From contig NZ_FXTY01000006.1 in the NCBI RefSeq assembly GCF_900182745.1, forward strand, positions 1-64,000: a DNA stretch of 64,000 nucleotides. The letters are read 5' to 3'. The DNA is from Shimia sagamensis (lineage in GTDB: Bacteria > Pseudomonadota > Alphaproteobacteria > Rhodobacterales > Rhodobacteraceae). The position numbers and the translations under genes were made by a program. Below are positions 7,581-16,822 of this stretch, piece after piece (position 1 is the stretch's first letter; each line of letters opens with the position of its first letter). The notes under the pieces are model-generated. The model was not told where the DNA came from. It saw only the letters and a program-made list of their open reading frames with translations, and did not search any database.

Positions 7581-7750
7581 ATTTACCGTTGGGCCACATC
7601 TCGCGCTTGCAATCGCTGCCGACCAAAGCGCCAGCATCCCGGATCAGTTGTCCGTCTCTGACTTATACGCGCAAACGGGCTCTGATGCTGAGGCTACACG
7701 AAGCCAAATGCACGACCTGAGTCAGCAACAGGCGCATCGTGACACCCCAT
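7581..7750. other. Spacer with a possible truncated gene tail
   Basis: From 7579 a plus-strand frame stays open to 7794 (QFTVGPHLALAIAAD then LSVSDLYAQTGSDAEA), abutting the IS3 end. It could be the 3' stub of a gene cut by the insertion. It overlaps the 3' end of the kinase gene by 44 bp, so it is weak. Confidence 0.25.
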
Positions 7751-10246
7751 TCAGCCCAGCACGTCACGCAATGACGTTTCCGTCACTGGCTTAGACAGGA
7801 TTGCCGGCTGCGCTTTGTTGATTGCCTCAACGCGCCCCTGCATATCTCTTGTCGACATCAAGATCAGAGTGCAATCCGGAAATTGATGATAACCAAGCTG
7901 CAATAGTTCCCAACCGGACCGTCCATCGTCCAAATTCAAATCGCTGATCAAAAGCCCCAGCTCTCGCATGGCTCTCAAACGCCGCTGCCCTGCGGCAAAA
8001 CTCGAAGCCGTCTCCACACTATAACCCAACTCAGCCAAAACCGCCGCCGTGGCGCCCAAATACGCTGGGTCATCATCAATCACTAGAGCCGGACCGCGCC
8101 CCACGCCGTGCTCTGCGCCCGATGCAATCTGAGCGTTGAGTGGGAACAACATCGTAACAGTTGTGCCATGATCAGTCGGGCCAGTACGACTGAGGATCGA
8201 CAAGGTGCCACCCGATTGATGCACAAAACCATCCACCATCGACAAACCAAGCCCGGTGCCGCCGCCATCATCCCTTTGTGAGAAAAATGGCTCCGTCGCC
8301 CGACTGCGCGCGTCCTCACTCATACCTCGACCTGTGTCGCAAATGGCCACAAACGCACCACCGCCGCCATCTGCATCCGCACCAACGCGCACACTTACCT
8401 GCCCGGCGCCATCAATTGCCTGGCCCGCATTCACGCAAATATTCAGAACCGCACTCTCCAATTGGCCAGGGTCAACACGTGCAAACACTGGCGCATCAGG
8501 CAGCTCAAATGACATGGACACGGTTTCCGGCATGCCAATCTCCAGCAGGTCTGCCATACCCTCAACCAACTGGCCGATGTCAGTAACCTGCGGTGCCAAG
8601 TGCTGCTTACGTGCAAATGCCAACAGCCGCTCCGTCAAAGACACGCCAAGATCCAATGCCGACCGTATCCGCGCCTGCAAGTCTCTGGACCTCTCTGGAT
8701 CGGCCTTTTCCAAAAGGTGCAAATTGCCCGATATGCTCGACAAGATGTTGCCAAAGTCATGCGCCACCTCGCCGGAAACTTTGCCCAACGCCTCTACACG
8801 CCGGATTTCTTCCAAACGTTGTTCCATTCGCTTGCGCTCAGTGGTTTCCGACAGCAGCCAGACCTCCTCGCCATTGGGTAAAGGGGAGCGTCGCAGCTCC
8901 AGAACATTGCCGGAGGGATCGACATATTCCTCAAACCCGCCGTGTTCACTGGCTGAGGTTTGTCGTTCAAAACGAGACTGCGCAATCAACTCCGAAACTT
9001 TGGTACGCACACCATCTTCTGCACCGGGCAGTCGCAGAAGGTGCCGCAAGTTGGCGTTCTCCGCCTCAATCCAGCCCCCCGCGGACGCTATTGCCACCCC
9101 GTCTTTAATGTTGCGGAACACCCGCGAAAACAGCGCGTTCTGATGCCCAACCTGCCGCGTGCGACGCTCCAGTTTACGCGCACTTTCCCGGAAAACGTGG
9201 AACGCGGCATAGAGCTGGCCAATCTCGTCCTCAGACGTTGGGCCGTGTGGCAATTCGGTGCGGTGGTTGCCCGCAGCCAACCTCCGCATGGCAGCAGCAA
9301 TCAAATGCAGGTTTCGCGCCACGTAGCGCGACACATACAACGACGAAGAAATCGCCACCAAAAGGCTTGCTGCCGTCAATGCCAGAAATACATTTTTGGC
9401 AAATTCCAAATTGCCAGACGTTTCCATGCGCGCCTGCGACAACCTTGCCTCCGCTTGGGTGACCTTGCCTTCGGCAAACGTACTGACGCGGTGCGCCTCC
9501 TGCCGAATGCGAAACAACGCGTTCTCCGCATCCAACCGCGCCGCCAACGCTCGGTGTTTCAACACAAACAGACTTTCACTGCGCACGGATGCAGCCTCAA
9601 TCTCCGCCAAAGCGTCTTCATGCATCGGCGTCACGAACCGATGTGCTTCTTCCCGTTGCTTGGTGTGTCGGCGGCTAAACTCTCCAAGCTCGATCAAGGC
9701 ATTGGATCGCCCCGCCCCAATGGCGCTTGCGGTTAGTTGCTGCAGTGCCGCCCAAACTTCGCGTTCCTCCAACGGCAATGCCCGATCACTGGCCAAACGC
9801 CGCACCCGCTGGTTCAAGCGCTCCATATCCCGGTCAATTGCATCCAGTTCTGCCTGACGCGCCGCCTGTGGCGCCAATGCCTTGGATAAATCGTCAATCG
9901 CCAATCGCAGACGTGCGACAGGCAGATGCAATTCGGTGTCCTCCGCAGCGAGCACCTCAATGCGGCGCAGGTTTTCCAGGACCTTTTCTTCCTCTTTTTC
10001 CAGTTGGAACGGAGGAAATAACGCGTGCAAAAACGGTGCAGACGTCGCCAGTTCTGCGGATTCCCGTGACAAATCAAGCGCATCGGACACCTCAGCCAAG
10101 GTCTCTTTGTGCAAAACATTCATCCAGAGCTCAGTACGATTGAGCACCAACATGCCAACCAAACTCACCAGCAGGATCAACCCGAACAGTACCGATATGG
10201 CTGCAGACAGGCGTGCCCTTACGCTCAACCGCGACAAAATCGCCAT
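7751..10246 (-). CDS. Hybrid sensor histidine kinase (TorS-like architecture)
   Basis: This 831-aa inner-membrane kinase has a first membrane segment at residues 15-35. A long helical periplasmic sensor (about 36-285) and a second membrane segment (LALTAASLLVAI) follow. Next come HAMP, a PAS-like region, a DHp box with GEVAHDFGNILSSI (phospho-His), and a GHKL ATPase with NICVNAGQAI, DTGRGMS and GTGLGLS. The C-terminal receiver has DDDP, SDLNLD (phospho-Asp) and SKP. The helical sensor recalls TorS, which works with a periplasmic binding protein. Its ATG overlaps the regulator stop (TGATG), so the two are translationally coupled. The divergent importer with a periplasmic binding protein is the likely sensory partner or target. 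That link is inferred. Confidence 0.88.
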   Translation of the reverse strand: MAILSRLSVRARLSAAISVLFGLILLVSLVGMLVLNRTELWMNVLHKETLAEVSDALDLSRESAELATSAPFLHALFPPFQLEKEEEKVLENLRRIEVLAAEDTELHLPVARLRLAIDDLSKALAPQAARQAELDAIDRDMERLNQRVRRLASDRALPLEEREVWAALQQLTASAIGAGRSNALIELGEFSRRHTKQREEAHRFVTPMHEDALAEIEAASVRSESLFVLKHRALAARLDAENALFRIRQEAHRVSTFAEGKVTQAEARLSQARMETSGNLEFAKNVFLALTAASLLVAISSSLYVSRYVARNLHLIAAAMRRLAAGNHRTELPHGPTSEDEIGQLYAAFHVFRESARKLERRTRQVGHQNALFSRVFRNIKDGVAIASAGGWIEAENANLRHLLRLPGAEDGVRTKVSELIAQSRFERQTSASEHGGFEEYVDPSGNVLELRRSPLPNGEEVWLLSETTERKRMEQRLEEIRRVEALGKVSGEVAHDFGNILSSISGNLHLLEKADPERSRDLQARIRSALDLGVSLTERLLAFARKQHLAPQVTDIGQLVEGMADLLEIGMPETVSMSFELPDAPVFARVDPGQLESAVLNICVNAGQAIDGAGQVSVRVGADADGGGGAFVAICDTGRGMSEDARSRATEPFFSQRDDGGGTGLGLSMVDGFVHQSGGTLSILSRTGPTDHGTTVTMLFPLNAQIASGAEHGVGRGPALVIDDDPAYLGATAAVLAELGYSVETASSFAAGQRRLRAMRELGLLISDLNLDDGRSGWELLQLGYHQFPDCTLILMSTRDMQGRVEAINKAQPAILSKPVTETSLRDVLG

Positions 10247-10974
10247 CACGCGACATCCGTGCCAAGGTTAAAGATGTAGCCCTGCGCCCGTCGGGTCTGA
10301 AGATGCACCGGCTTAGACGGCACCGGCTCAATCTTGCGTCGTAGCCGCAGTATAAGCACGTCAATTGTGCGATCCACATAGCGCTCCATGTCTGAACCCA
10401 ACTCTTTGAGCAGCTCTGGCCGCGGGATCACCCGATCGGGATTGCGGGCAAAATACTCCAACAGTCGGTATTCCGCATTGGTAAGGGGAACTTCGTCTCC
10501 CTGCGCGTCCAACAACCGGCGCGATTGCACATCAATCCGCATGTCCCGAAAGGCAATGCCCTGCCCAGTTGCAAGATTTGATTTGGCGCTGCCATGACCA
10601 TATCGACGCAACACGGCGCGAATGCGTGCCACCAACTCGCGTGGATTGAATGGTTTTATCAGGTAGTCATCCGCGCCGGTTTCCAGGCCAATAATCTTGT
10701 CGATCTCATCGCCGACACCGGTCAGCATGACAATTGGAATTTCGTAACGCTCTCGAATGTGGATCGCCAGCGTCAATCCGGACTCCCCGCGCAACCGTAA
10801 ATCTATCAGCGCCAAATCCACCTGTGGCGGATCTCCCAAGGCCATAAATGCCGCAATGCCGGGGCAACACACAGCATCAAACCCGCTCTCCCGCATCAAA
10901 GCAGACAGCGTGTCGCGCACACTCTCATCATCGTCCACAATGGCGATCAGAGGATCATCTTTACCCGTTTGCAT
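10246..10974 (-). CDS. OmpR/PhoB-family response regulator
   Basis: The 242-aa protein has a receiver domain with DDDE, LIDLRL (phospho-Asp), a conserved Thr in VMLTG, and KPF. A winged-helix DNA-binding domain follows (RDMRIDVQSRRLLDAQGDE through RTIDVLILRLRRK). It is cognate to the overlapping hybrid kinase downstream. It diverges from the phosphonate-type importer with a 255-bp shared promoter region, where three TTAACA-like repeats could be its sites. Confidence 0.9.
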   Translation of the reverse strand: MQTGKDDPLIAIVDDDESVRDTLSALMRESGFDAVCCPGIAAFMALGDPPQVDLALIDLRLRGESGLTLAIHIRERYEIPIVMLTGVGDEIDKIIGLETGADDYLIKPFNPRELVARIRAVLRRYGHGSAKSNLATGQGIAFRDMRIDVQSRRLLDAQGDEVPLTNAEYRLLEYFARNPDRVIPRPELLKELGSDMERYVDRTIDVLILRLRRKIEPVPSKPVHLQTRRAQGYIFNLGTDVA

Positions 10975-11080
10975 GAAACCCCATCCTGCGGTGTTGCGTG
11001 ACCTCCCACCATCAGGGGGGACAATTGTTCTGAATCAGTTTCGTAGATCATGCCAGATTGTAAGTCTGCGCGCGCGGCTT

Positions 11081-11099
11081 TGTAACATTGTTAACATGA
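11081..11099. promoter_or_regulatory. Candidate regulator site (TGTAACAT/GTTAACAT)
   Basis: The divergent promoter region contains TTGTAACATTGTTAACATG, two near-identical 8-9-mers in tandem, with a further GTTAACAAA at 11119-11127. Tandem spacing suits an OmpR-type dimer. No PhoB-type CTGTCAT box was seen. Confidence 0.35.
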
Positions 11100-11229
11100 A
11101 AGCCCGCATTCATCTGTTCCGTTAACAAAACCTTCCTCGCCTCAGCGCCCCCGCGTCTCCTACGCTGATCTGGTCAACGCCTTGCTTTGGGATCACAACT
11201 CCATGGCCAGCGTTATTAGGGAGGACACC

Positions 11230-12207
11230 ATGACACCAATTTTCACCCGCGCGGCAACAGCCTTGGGCATTCTATCGGTAAGCGCTTTTGCTGCCGCCGC
11301 TGAGTGTGCAGACCGTGGCGCACTGGACGATCTATATTGCGACGCCAACGGCGATCTGGTTGCGGACACCCCAACGGACCCAGCTGAACTGAACAATCCG
11401 GACACTCTGGTCTTTGCTTATACACCAGTTGAAGATCCCGCCGTTTACGCAGACATCTGGGCGCCGTTCATTGCCCATATGGAAGACGTCACCGGCAAAG
11501 ACGTGCAATTCTTCGCAGTACAATCCAACTCCGCCGAAGTGGAAGCCATGCGCTCCGGCCGCCTGCACGTTGCAGGTTTCTCCACAGGTCCAACGCCTTT
11601 TGCGGTGAACCTCGCAGGTGCGGTCCCATTTGCCATCATGGGCGCAGACGACGGTCAGTTTGGCTACAAGCTGCAAGTCTTCACCCAAGCTGACAGTGAG
11701 ATCAAAGAAGTCAAAGACCTCGCCGGTCGCCGTGTGGCGCACACTTCGCCAACATCCAACTCCGGCAACCAGGCCCCTCGCGCCCTGTTCCCCTCACTGG
11801 GCGTCGAGCCGGATAAAGACTACGAAGTGACCTACTCAGGCTCACACGACCAATCCATGCTGGGTGTTGTGGCTGGCGACTATGACGCTGCACCAGTGGC
11901 CTCCGAAGTGGTGGAGCGTATGGCGGAACGCGGTCTCTATGATCCCAAAGACGTGCGCATGGTCTGGGAAAGCGATCCATTCCCAACCACCTCGTTCACC
12001 GTGGCTCACAACCTGGACCCTGAGCTGTCTGAGAAAATCAAAGAAGCTTTCTTCACCTTTGAATTCTCCGGCACAAAACTGGGTGAAGAATTTGCCGGCG
12101 TGAGCAAATTTATCCCGATCACTTACAAAGATCAGTGGGCGGTCATCCGCCAGATCCAGAGCTCCAACGGCGTGGAATACACCCCGCAGGGTCTCGCAGG
12201 TAAGTAA
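11230..12207 (+). CDS. phnD: Phosphonate/phosphate-ester ABC importer, periplasmic binding protein
   Basis: The 325-aa PhnD-family protein has a signal peptide (FTRAATALGILSVSAFAAAA) and starts after GGGAGGACACC. The family features are visible: FAYTPVEDP, WAPFIAHMEDVTGKDV, SGRLHVAGFSTGPTPFAVN, and HTSPTSNSGNQAPRALFPS in the ligand pocket. Two N-terminal cysteines (EC and YC) may form a disulfide. It heads the phnC-E-E operon. The exact ligand (phosphonate, phosphite or an organophosphate) cannot be read, and no C-P lyase or phosphonatase genes are nearby. Confidence 0.88.
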   Translation: MTPIFTRAATALGILSVSAFAAAAECADRGALDDLYCDANGDLVADTPTDPAELNNPDTLVFAYTPVEDPAVYADIWAPFIAHMEDVTGKDVQFFAVQSNSAEVEAMRSGRLHVAGFSTGPTPFAVNLAGAVPFAIMGADDGQFGYKLQVFTQADSEIKEVKDLAGRRVAHTSPTSNSGNQAPRALFPSLGVEPDKDYEVTYSGSHDQSMLGVVAGDYDAAPVASEVVERMAERGLYDPKDVRMVWESDPFPTTSFTVAHNLDPELSEKIKEAFFTFEFSGTKLGEEFAGVSKFIPITYKDQWAVIRQIQSSNGVEYTPQGLAGK

Positions 12208-12223
12208 CTCAAAGACCAACCAA

Positions 12224-12259
12224 GCCCGGTCAGCGCATGTCGTTGTCCGGGCACCTTTT
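12224..12259 (+). terminator. Intercistronic hairpin after phnD
   Basis: GCCCGG (12224-12229) pairs with CCGGGC (12247-12252), followed by ACCTTTT. It is a weak attenuator or mRNA-stabilising stem, usual between a binding-protein gene and its transporter genes. Confidence 0.45.
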
Positions 12260-12328
12260 CGGCCTTGCGCAAAGCTCTCGGTGGCGGGCGCGTTTTGGGC
12301 GGGGCCGCGCCATGTCCGGAAGACCGCA

Positions 12329-13102
12329 ATGCTTAAAATATCAAAACTCACAAAACGCTACGGCTCGGGCGATCCCGTGCTCAAGGAACTGGACCTGACC
12401 GTTGAGGGTGACCAGCTCACCTCCGTAATTGGCTCCTCAGGCGCCGGCAAAAGCACGCTGTTGCGCTGTATCAACCGCTTGGTGGAACCCACCTCAGGCT
12501 CCATTGATCTGAACGGCACCGAATTTACCACGCTGAACCGGCGCGACCTGCGCCATGCGCGCCGCCGCATCGGCATGGTTTTTCAAAGCTTCAATCTAAT
12601 TGACCGCCTGACCGTGATGGAAAACGTACAATCCGGTCGTTTGGGCTACATCTCCACATGGGCCGCTCTCACCCGACGTTATCCACGTGAAGACATCCGC
12701 CACGCCTACGAGCTAATGGAGCGGGTTGGCATCGCCCACTATGCAGACCGCCGCGCAGACGAACTCTCAGGCGGTGAACGCCAACGCGTTGGTGTAGTGC
12801 GCGCATTGATGCAGCGTCCCGAAATCCTGCTGGCAGATGAACCAACAGCCTCGCTTGATCCCAAAACATCGGAACAGATCATGTCGCTGCTGCGTGACCT
12901 CGCTTCTGAATTGAAACTGCCTGTGATCATCAACATCCACAACGTAACCGAAGCCAAAGAATACAGCGACCGCATTGTCGGCATGCGCTATGGCCGCATC
13001 ATCTTTGATGACCTGCCGAGTAAACTCACCCAATCCGAGATGGATGAGATTTACGCCGGTGTGCCCGCCATGGATCGCGCCGAAGTTGGGGCCGTGGCAT
13101 GA
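12329..13102 (+). CDS. phnC: Phosphonate-type ABC importer, ATP-binding protein
   Basis: This 257-aa ATPase energises the PhnE permeases. Walker A is GSSGAGKST, the Q-loop is MVFQSFNLI, the signature is LSGGERQRVGVVRAL, Walker B is ILLADEPTASLD, and the H-loop is INIHNV. The length and the LIDRLTVMENVQSGRLG segment are characteristic of PhnC. ATG 12329 was chosen because it starts MLKISKLTKRYG at the usual position. It overlaps phnE by 4 bp. Confidence 0.93.
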   Translation: MLKISKLTKRYGSGDPVLKELDLTVEGDQLTSVIGSSGAGKSTLLRCINRLVEPTSGSIDLNGTEFTTLNRRDLRHARRRIGMVFQSFNLIDRLTVMENVQSGRLGYISTWAALTRRYPREDIRHAYELMERVGIAHYADRRADELSGGERQRVGVVRALMQRPEILLADEPTASLDPKTSEQIMSLLRDLASELKLPVIINIHNVTEAKEYSDRIVGMRYGRIIFDDLPSKLTQSEMDEIYAGVPAMDRAEVGAVA

Positions 13103-13893
13103 GCATGGCCAAAGACACCTGGCGCAAGCCACCGTTCATATCCAACCCCCTGCTGCGCTATGGGCTCTACGCTGCGGCGGCAATCTACGTAGTCTTCACC
13201 TTGACCACACTGCCCATCGACTGGGACCGCGTGTCTGACGGTATGCGTCGCGCGCAGCGCATCTTCAGCGGCGCCTTTCCGCCAAGTTTTGAGCGCTCCG
13301 GCCTGCTGATCGACGGCTTTCTCGAAAGCTTGAAAATAGCGATCCTTGCCACCGTTGGCGGCATTCTGCTTTCCGTCCCATTGGCCTTCATGGCTGCCAG
13401 CAACATCGCCGTCAAACCCGTCTATATTCTGGGCCGCGGCATCATCATCGTTGCGCGCAGCTTCCACCCGGTCATCGTCGCCATCATCTTTGTGAAAGCC
13501 GTGGGGTTTGGCCCATTCGCAGGAGCTCTCACCTTGGTTGTCTACTCCATTGGATTTGTTGCCAAACTTCTGGCTGAACGCATTGAAGAAATCGACTTCG
13601 GTCAGGTTGAGGCCATGCGCTCCGTTGGCGCAGGGTTCCTCGCCACATTGGTCTACGCTGTGATCCCACAGATCATGCCGCGCCTTGTGGGCTTGGGCAT
13701 TTACCAACTCGACAGCAACCTGCGCGCCTCCGCAGTGGTGGGCATCGTCGGCGCTGGCGGCATCGGCGCCACTCTGGCCAATGCTTTTGGCCGCTACGAC
13801 TATGACTTCGCGCTGGCCATCACCATGGTCATTGTGGGCGTGATCCTCGTGTCCGAGGCAATCAGTGGCTTTATCAGGAAGCGGATCGCATGA
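13099..13893 (+). CDS. phnE: Phosphonate-type ABC permease 1
   Basis: This 264-aa inner-membrane permease has about six transmembrane segments (LLRYGLYAAAAIYVVFTLTT first). The EAA-type cytoplasmic loop reads VEAMRSVGAGFLATLVYAVIPQ, and the C-terminal LDSNLRASAVVGIVGAGGIG block is typical of PhnE. It overlaps phnC and the next permease by 4 bp each, so expression is coupled. With its paralogue it forms the heterodimeric channel. Confidence 0.92.
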   Translation: MSMAKDTWRKPPFISNPLLRYGLYAAAAIYVVFTLTTLPIDWDRVSDGMRRAQRIFSGAFPPSFERSGLLIDGFLESLKIAILATVGGILLSVPLAFMAASNIAVKPVYILGRGIIIVARSFHPVIVAIIFVKAVGFGPFAGALTLVVYSIGFVAKLLAERIEEIDFGQVEAMRSVGAGFLATLVYAVIPQIMPRLVGLGIYQLDSNLRASAVVGIVGAGGIGATLANAFGRYDYDFALAITMVIVGVILVSEAISGFIRKRIA

Positions 13894-14702
13894 TGAGCTC
13901 TCAATCTATGCAACAAACACTTGACCACTGGTCCCGGTTCACCCTGCAGCAACGCCTCATGCGCTACGGCGGATTTGCCCTCACCCTTCTGGTTGTGGCT
14001 TGGGCGCTTTCCAGCATCAATGTGATCTGGGAATGGGTGTGGGATGCACCTGTACAGATGGGTGATCTCTTTGGCCGGATGATGCCACCGGACCCCAGCA
14101 ACCTGCCTTCGATCCTTGAGGCAATTTGGCAGACCGTGAATATCGCCACTTTGGCCACCATGTTTGCCGTCGTGGTTGCACTTCCTGTGGCTTACATCTC
14201 GGCACAAAACACCACTCCCAACCGGGTCACACTTTGGATTGGCCGCTTCATTCTGGTGTCGTCCCGCTCGGTCAACACCATCATCTGGGCGCTGTTGTTT
14301 GTGGCCATCTTTGGGCCTGGCATTGTCGCGGGTATTGTCGCGATCATGTTCCGCTCAATTGGCTTCCTAGGCAAACTGCTCGGTGAAGCCATTGAAGAGA
14401 TTGACACAAAACCAGTCGAAGCGCTGGAAGCCTGTGGTGCCTCGCGCTTTAAGATTGTGCTCTACGCCATTGTGCCCCAGGTCATGCCCGCCTTTTTTGC
14501 AATCGCTATCCTGCGCTGGGACATCAACCTGCGGGAATCCACGGTTCTTGGGCTTGTTGGTGCCGGCGGCATTGGCATGATCCTGCAAGGAGCTATCGAC
14601 ACTTTCAACTGGCCGGAGGTTTCCATGGTGTTGCTCACCATCCTCGCGCTGGTGGTGTTTGGTGAAGTGGTCTCTTCTTACTTGCGCAAGAAAATCCTCT
14701 GA
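13890..14702 (+). CDS. phnE: Phosphonate-type ABC permease 2
   Basis: This 270-aa second PhnE-type permease has six predicted membrane segments. Its EAA loop is VEALEACGASRFKIVLYAIVPQ, and the LRESTVLGLVGAGGIGMILQ block follows. Paired phnE genes after phnDC are common in Rhizobiales and Rhodobacterales. A strong hairpin follows within 10 bp, separating it from the HAD gene. Confidence 0.92.
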   Translation: MMSSQSMQQTLDHWSRFTLQQRLMRYGGFALTLLVVAWALSSINVIWEWVWDAPVQMGDLFGRMMPPDPSNLPSILEAIWQTVNIATLATMFAVVVALPVAYISAQNTTPNRVTLWIGRFILVSSRSVNTIIWALLFVAIFGPGIVAGIVAIMFRSIGFLGKLLGEAIEEIDTKPVEALEACGASRFKIVLYAIVPQVMPAFFAIAILRWDINLRESTVLGLVGAGGIGMILQGAIDTFNWPEVSMVLLTILALVVFGEVVSSYLRKKIL

Positions 14703-14711
14703 CCTTACAAC

Positions 14712-14744
14712 GGCGGCCGACATCCTCGGCCGCCCATTTTCTTT
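14712..14744 (+). terminator. Hairpin terminator after the second phnE
   Basis: GGCGGCCGA and TCGGCCGCC form a perfect 9-bp stem with a CATCC loop, followed by CCATTTTCTTT. It ends only about 14-20 bp before the HAD start, so it may reduce rather than block read-through. Confidence 0.65.
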
Positions 14745-14757
14745 CCGGACCCTATTT

Positions 14758-15660
14758 ATGATCGACACGCAAACAGCGTTTGACCGCTACGAAAGCCTGC
14801 GCCACGCGCTGCCTTCCGCTACCTTCCCGGACACCTCCCATGCTGGCCGCGATCTCAGCGACACAGCAGAGCACTATGACGCCTACATCCTTGATGCCTT
14901 TGGTGTTTTGAACCGCGGCGAGACAGCTATTGAAGGCGCGGTCGAGCGCATGACAGAGCTACGCGCCGCAGGCAAACGGCTGATCGTTCTGACCAACGCC
15001 GCCAGCTATACGCGTGTTGAAATCCTCGCCAAATACCATCGCCTTGGCTTTGATTTCACCGCTGACGAAGTGGTCTCGAGCCGCGACGTGGCCTTCGCGA
15101 ACCTGCCCAAACTGGCAGACGGTCAAGTCTGGGCAGCCATCTCCGCAGAGGGTGATAACTTCAGCGACGCGCCCGCCTCCGCAACGCTCCAGGATGTCAT
15201 CGAGAACCCAAATCTCCTAAACACAGCAAGTGGCTTTCTGTTCTTATCCACCGCCCGCTGGAATAACGCAGACACCGACGCCCTTACAAGGGCACTGCAG
15301 GACACCCCTCGCCCTTTGGTCATCGCCAATCCCGACTTGGTGGCCCCTCGCGAAGACGGCCTCACCATTGAGCCCGGCATGATCGCCCACAACATCGTGG
15401 ACCGCGTCGATGCCGAAGCCACATTTTTCGGCAAACCCTACGGAAACGCTTTTGACACCGCTCTGGCCCGCCTCCCCGGTATCCCACGTCACCGCATCGC
15501 TATGGTGGGCGACACGTTGCATACGGATGTGCTTGGCGGCGCTGCAGCGGGTATCGGCACCATCTTGATCACAGATCATGGCTTGTTCAACGGCTTCGAC
15601 GTCGCGCCTTACATCAAACAATCCGGCATTAAGCCGAACTGGATTGTTTCAACAACTTAG
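14758..15660 (+). CDS. HAD-superfamily phosphatase (NagD-like, TIGR01459 type)
   Basis: The 300-aa protein has the HAD motifs YILDAFGVLNRGE (motif I, nucleophile Asp), VLTNAAS (motif II), FGKPYGNAF (motif III Lys) and MVGDTLHTDVLGGAAAGI (motif IV). A C2-type cap is expected between motifs II and III. Such enzymes dephosphorylate small phosphate esters. The position after the importer suggests that it releases phosphate from an imported compound. This is inference. The start was set at ATG 14758, just past the hairpin. Confidence 0.82.
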   Translation: MIDTQTAFDRYESLRHALPSATFPDTSHAGRDLSDTAEHYDAYILDAFGVLNRGETAIEGAVERMTELRAAGKRLIVLTNAASYTRVEILAKYHRLGFDFTADEVVSSRDVAFANLPKLADGQVWAAISAEGDNFSDAPASATLQDVIENPNLLNTASGFLFLSTARWNNADTDALTRALQDTPRPLVIANPDLVAPREDGLTIEPGMIAHNIVDRVDAEATFFGKPYGNAFDTALARLPGIPRHRIAMVGDTLHTDVLGGAAAGIGTILITDHGLFNGFDVAPYIKQSGIKPNWIVSTT

Positions 15661-15682
15661 GTTTTGAAAAACGTCGCTTGCC

Positions 15683-16777
15683 TCAGCGCGCCACAATCAA
15701 CAACTCCTTGGGAAAGGACGTCAACGCCCGCACGCCATCGGCCGTGACCAGCATGTCGTCCTCAATCCGTACGCCAAAGTTGCCGAGATCGTACAGACCC
15801 GGCTCATTGGTCCAGACCATGCCTTCGCGCATCACCTCGTGATTGCCGCGCATAATGTAAGGTGCCTCATGCACCTCGCGCCCCAATCCATGCCCGGTCT
15901 TGGTGCGAATGCGATCAACAAAAGGGGAGGCTTCCAACACACCAGTGACGGCATCATCAATCTGATGCGCTGTCACGCCTGGTTTGGCCACCTCAAAGCC
16001 ACGTAGATTGGCAGCCAAAACAGTCTCATAGACTGCCCGCCCCTCATCGCTTACATCTCCAACAAACACGGTGCGCGTGATATCCGCCGCAAACCCATCT
16101 TTGCGGGCTCCAAAATCAAACAACAACGCGTCCCCTTCTTGCACCGCATAATCCGACCGTGCCTTACCATGTGGCCGCGCCGTGTTGTCGCCTGCCACAA
16201 CAATGGGCGAAAACGCCAGATCATCCGCCCCTTCGGCAAACAACGCCTGGATCAATGCGCTTTCGATCTGCTTTTCCGTTTGCCCAATCTGCACACCGTC
16301 CAGCACGTGTGACAAAGCCCGCTCTGACACGTCAATCGCCACCTGAAGCGCCGCCACATCTGCCTCCGACTTGATCACCCGCAAGCCCGATATTGCCTTT
16401 TCACCATCTACAATCCGCAAGTCCGACTGCGCTTTGGTCAATGCCACCTGCACAAACACACGCATCACCTGGCCTTCGACCGCCAAAGAGCCAATCTTCA
16501 GATGCTCGGTGAGCGCCGCAAAGGCCGCGTCATACCCGTCCTGATCGCGCCAATCAAACACCGCACCGTCAAATTCCACCAAAGCCCAACTGCCCAATTC
16601 CAAGTTCGGCACAATCGCCGCTGGCGCGCCCTCCTCGGGGATCACCGCCAAAAATGGGCGCTCATGGCTCATAAATGGTTTGCCAAAGGCCCGGGTGAAA
16701 TTTGGCCCCGGCACCAGCGCCACAGCATCCACATTCAGATCCCGCGCCACTTGGCGGTATTCGGACAGCTTCGACAT
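15683..16777 (-). CDS. M24 metallopeptidase (prolidase/Xaa-Pro aminopeptidase-like)
   Basis: The 364-aa protein has an N-terminal creatinase-like domain (1-130) and a pita-bread catalytic domain. Metal ligands are visible in LLFDFGARKDGFAADITRT (two Asp), GHGLGREVHEAP (His), WTNEPGLY (Glu) and GVRIEDDM (Glu). These enzymes cleave X-Pro or X-Hyp bonds. It diverges from the amino acid importer, and its promoter carries a perfect copy of the regulon palindrome (16823-16837). It probably frees proline or hydroxyproline from collagen-derived peptides before catabolism. Confidence 0.85.
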   Translation of the reverse strand: MSKLSEYRQVARDLNVDAVALVPGPNFTRAFGKPFMSHERPFLAVIPEEGAPAAIVPNLELGSWALVEFDGAVFDWRDQDGYDAAFAALTEHLKIGSLAVEGQVMRVFVQVALTKAQSDLRIVDGEKAISGLRVIKSEADVAALQVAIDVSERALSHVLDGVQIGQTEKQIESALIQALFAEGADDLAFSPIVVAGDNTARPHGKARSDYAVQEGDALLFDFGARKDGFAADITRTVFVGDVSDEGRAVYETVLAANLRGFEVAKPGVTAHQIDDAVTGVLEASPFVDRIRTKTGHGLGREVHEAPYIMRGNHEVMREGMVWTNEPGLYDLGNFGVRIEDDMLVTADGVRALTSFPKELLIVAR

Positions 16778-16822
16778 TCTGATCTCCTGAAAACTCTCTG
16801 TGCAGCTTCACTTCTGCATTTT

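Noticed and set aside
10975-11229. PhoB box before the phosphonate-type importer
   Set aside because: No CTGTCAT direct repeats with 11-bp spacing were found. Only TTAACA-like repeats are present.
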